Position numbers and translations under genes: made by a program. The notes beneath the pieces were generated by a model. It was not told where the DNA came from, did not search any database, and saw only the letters and a list, made by a program, of their open reading frames with translations. From Tissierellales bacterium (GTDB lineage: Bacteria; Bacillota; Clostridia; Tissierellales; Tissierellaceae): 7,819 bases of DNA. Positions 6,384 to 7,819 of the stretch are shown piece after piece. Every line of letters starts with the position of its first letter. Position 1 is the stretch's first letter. The stretch is taken from positions 1 to 7,819 of the forward strand of contig JASLBE010000003.1 of the NCBI GenBank assembly GCA_030146705.1. Direction: 5' to 3'.

Positions 6384-6557
6384 TTACTCAACGTCTAAGT
6401 GGTCAAAAACTTCCTGGGAAATATCATTATACATATTTCCTATACCTTCTTTACCAAATATCTTTAAACCACCTATTGCTAATAGGGCAACTAAAGCTAT
6501 TATTAAGCTATATTCTACCATGCCCTGTCCTGATTCTTCCTTAAATATACTAGTCAT
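6384..6557 (-). CDS. flp: Flp-type pilin (first of tandem pair)
   Basis: A 57-residue Flp family prepilin. The leader is MTSIFKEESG, followed by QGMVEYSLIIALVALLAIGG, with cleavage expected after Gly10 and Glu at +5. The mature chain would be 47 residues with the single hydrophobic helix of the family. Its tail (KIFGKEGIGNMYNDISQEVF, then DHLDVE) is acidic and differs from that of the downstream paralogue, while the leader end and the helix are nearly the same. The ATG at 6557 is preceded by AGGAGG eight bases upstream; both lie in or at the edge of the loop of a predicted hairpin. The stop is TAA at 6386-6384. The pair probably arose by tandem duplication. Which of the two is the major subunit cannot be told from sequence. 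Confidence 0.92.
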   Translation of the reverse strand: MTSIFKEESGQGMVEYSLIIALVALLAIGGLKIFGKEGIGNMYNDISQEVFDHLDVE

Positions 6558-6580
6558 ATAGTATGCCTCCTAGTATACTT
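6543..6580 (-). promoter_or_regulatory. Hairpin presenting the start codon of the first flp gene
   Basis: On the minus-strand transcript AAGUAUACUAG (6580-6570) can pair with CUAGUAUAUUU (6553-6543), giving 11 bp with a single G-U. The 16-base loop (6569-6554) holds GAGG of the ribosome binding site and the AUG at 6557-6555. The first G of GGAGG is in the stem. The pairing is read directly from the sequence; an effect on translation or mRNA stability is inferred. The stem is AT-rich, so it may be temperature sensitive or merely stabilising. Confidence 0.45.
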
Positions 6581-6584
6581 AGAT

Positions 6585-6593
6585 ATAATATCA
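6585..6593 (-). promoter_or_regulatory. Possible extended -10 promoter for the flp genes
   Basis: TGATATTAT on the minus strand matches an extended -10 element (TGn followed by TATTAT, five of six to TATAAT). A start about seven bases on would fall near 6578, just at the 5' arm of the flp hairpin and about 21 bases before the ATG. No good -35 is found at 17 bp. A TTGACT at 6626-6621 is instead 17 bp from a weak TAAAAA (6603-6598). The region is AT-rich, so chance matches are likely. Confidence 0.3.
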
Positions 6594-6600
6594 TATCTTT

Positions 6601-7290
6601 TTAGTATACCTTTGATATAAAGTCAAGTATAGCCTCTCCATAGATTAAGACCATAAATCCTCCTACTATCTGGGTTCCCATTGGAAAGGTATGACCCATT
6701 TTTAAAGTTTTTGTATAAAAACCTAGAAGAATATATAGGATCAAAAAGACTGCTATACCAAAGTAAAATTCACTTACTCCTTCTATTCCTGCATATAGGG
6801 ATATGGCCATGGCCAATTTAACATCCCCTGCTCCTACTCCTATACTTCCTGATAGTTTTCTTGTGATAAAGGCGGATAGAAAGAAAATAATAGTCGTTAA
6901 AAGTAAGGCTAGTAGGCCACTTTTTAGACCTTGAAAGCCTTTTGTTAGGATTTGACTAAATAAGCCTAGTAAAAAAATTACTAGAACTATTTCATTAGGA
7001 ATAATCCTTACTTTCTTATCTATTGTTACTATTGCTATCCCTAGGCTTGCAAAGATTATAGTCAACAGGGCTTTATAAATATTAAAATAGTAAAAAGATA
7101 TTCCAAATAGTAAAGCTCCAACTATAATATTTATTATTTTATTGTTAACTGAGTTATAGGGGTAACGCTCATAGCTGTTCTCTCTCTTTCCTTCTTTATA
7201 AGCTATGATCTTCTCTGCAAAGTCTTCTGCAAAGTAACCATAAATCCCTCCAAAAATAACAGCTAGAATTACTAGCAGATTCTCTCTCAT
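6601..7290 (-). CDS. tadV: Prepilin peptidase TadV/CpaA (A24 family)
   Basis: Membrane aspartic peptidase that removes the leader of the Flp and TadE/F prepilins in this locus. The protein is 229 residues with about six to seven hydrophobic segments. The two catalytic Asp motifs of the GxGD (A24) family are present: Asp91 in TIDKKVRIIPN, with the IPN triplet at 97-99, and Asp156 in GVGAGDVKLA. The protein lacks the zinc-binding Cys pairs and N-methyltransferase domain of the large PilD type, as is normal for TadV. A soluble basic stretch (about 31-50) follows the first helix. The ATG at 7290 has AAGGAAG seven bases upstream. The gene ends 43 bp before the first flp gene, on the same strand, so co-transcription is possible although the flp pair may also have its own promoter. 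Confidence 0.92.
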   Translation of the reverse strand: MRENLLVILAVIFGGIYGYFAEDFAEKIIAYKEGKRENSYERYPYNSVNNKIINIIVGALLFGISFYYFNIYKALLTIIFASLGIAIVTIDKKVRIIPNEIVLVIFLLGLFSQILTKGFQGLKSGLLALLLTTIIFFLSAFITRKLSGSIGVGAGDVKLAMAISLYAGIEGVSEFYFGIAVFLILYILLGFYTKTLKMGHTFPMGTQIVGGFMVLIYGEAILDFISKVY

Positions 7291-7320
7291 ATTTATACTT
7301 CCTTTCTATCCCAGACTATC

Positions 7321-7326
7321 ACTATA
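7321..7326 (-). promoter_or_regulatory. Weak candidate -10 element upstream of tadV
   Basis: TATAGT on the minus strand matches TATAAT in five of six bases and would start transcription near 7314, about 24 bases before the tadV ATG. I see no convincing -35 at 16-18 bp. The surrounding gap 7291-7456 otherwise holds only AT-rich sequence with several A-tracts and no clear hairpin. This is a suggestion based on position and the -10 match alone. Confidence 0.2.
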
Positions 7327-7456
7327 TAAAGTTTACATTATTTAAGGATTTAATCTCTACCCCTTTTTTTACCAATTGTTTCCATTTTTTTGCAAACTTT
7401 AACATTTTTTATATTTTTCCAGTTATTCCCATTTATCCATGTGTCTTTTTTTGTCT

Positions 7457-7819
7457 TTATATTTTTTGTCCCTTAATAAATATTATCTCTAAAGGCTCAT
7501 AAGTCAGCTCGTAGTTATAATTTCCGCTCAGCTCTTCTATAAAAACATTCATTTTAGGAAAAGTCCTACTCTCTACATAAGCTTTCTCCTGGGAGTTTAG
7601 AAGGATTAAACCGGTCTCTTCTATAAACCTTGTATAAAAGCAAGAAGATTCACTATCAATCCTAAACTCAGTAAATTTATACTTTCCTTCCATACCACTA
7701 AAGCTTATATCTATTTTCTTTTTAAACTTGCTGCTTATACTAGAGTCTACTTTTTGTTCCTGGATATGATTTCCCTTAAGAGTTCCATAGAGTAGTATAT
7801 AAATATCTCTTCCTTCTTT
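7457..7819 (-). CDS. Unrecognised protein, C-terminal 120 residues (5' end outside window)
   Basis: The frame is open from the right edge to a TAA at 7459-7457, so at least 120 residues are coded. The only ATG (7693) has no ribosome binding site before it, and the frame upstream of it is free of stops with ordinary protein composition (LLYGTLKGNHIQEQKVDSS). I therefore read it as an internal Met of a longer gene rather than the start of a 78-residue protein. The visible part alternates hydrophobic and polar residues (FTEFRIDSESSCFYTRFIEE, YNYELTYEPLEIIFIKG), suggesting beta strands, with no membrane segment and one Cys. It matches no family I know. It is on the same strand as the Tad genes but 166 bp from tadV, and I see no terminator after it, so membership in the locus is open. 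Confidence 0.6.
   Translation of the reverse strand, partial: KEGRDIYILLYGTLKGNHIQEQKVDSSISSKFKKKIDISFSGMEGKYKFTEFRIDSESSCFYTRFIEETGLILLNSQEKAYVESRTFPKMNVFIEELSGNYNYELTYEPLEIIFIKGQKI

Noticed and set aside
6356..6391. N-terminal extension of the second flp gene to an ATG at 6391
   Set aside because: The extension would translate the GGGAGG ribosome binding site and give an atypical 23-residue leader; the ATG at 6355 fits spacing and family.
6276..6542. CRISPR-like repeat pair
   Set aside because: There are only two copies, 205 bp apart, both inside homologous pilin genes; they are explained by gene duplication.
7457..7693. Complete 78-residue gene starting at 7693
   Set aside because: No ribosome binding site precedes that ATG and the frame stays open to the window edge, so it is better read as the end of a longer gene.

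Overview
The window is a low-GC, A/T-ending-codon sequence typical of an anaerobic Firmicute (class Clostridia or a near relative). It carries most of a Tad/Flp pilus locus (tight adherence type IVc pili), all on the minus strand, so transcription runs from high to low coordinates. The taxonomic call rests on base composition, strong AGGAGG-type ribosome binding sites, the gene set, and the absence here of the outer-membrane secretin (RcpA/CpaC) and lipoprotein genes that diderm Tad loci carry. The species cannot be named from this sequence.

In transcription order: (1) 7819-7457, the 3' part of an unrecognised gene that runs off the right edge; (2) a 166-bp AT-rich gap with A-tracts; (3) 7290-6601, a prepilin peptidase (TadV/CpaA); (4) 6557-6384 and 6355-6170, two tandem, related Flp pilins; (5) a 160-bp gap (6169-6010) that ends in a strong intrinsic terminator hairpin just before the next ribosome binding site; (6) 6009-5212, 5240-4536 and 4519-4007, three TadE/TadF-like minor pseudopilins; (7) 3982-3275, RcpC/CpaB; (8) 3265-2054, TadZ/CpaE; (9) 2054-690, the TadA/CpaF ATPase; (10) 681-1, the N-terminal 227 residues of the TadB platform protein, which runs off the left edge. 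TadC is expected beyond it.

How it fits together: TadV should cleave the Gly-ending leaders of the two Flp pilins and the three minor pilins. TadA powers assembly on the TadB(/TadC) inner platform, TadZ positions the machine, and CpaB is an envelope component. From 6009 down to 1 the genes are overlapping or separated by 8-24 bp, with ribosome binding sites embedded in the preceding stop regions, so they look like one operon. The terminator at 6027-6052 separates the abundant pilin genes from the machinery genes and can explain a pilin-high, machinery-low ratio.

The most interesting signals are not genes. The leader before the terminator can form two mutually exclusive alternative helices, which makes the site look like a regulated attenuator. 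The start of the first flp gene lies in the loop of an 11-bp hairpin. Among the proteins, one minor pilin has lost the Glu at +5, one carries a five-fold pentapeptide repeat, and TadZ has a degenerate receiver domain plus a MinD-like amphipathic tail. I found no tRNA, rRNA, CRISPR array, insertion sequence or recognisable riboswitch aptamer. The core system is a known type of machine; what may be new is its control and its minor pilins.
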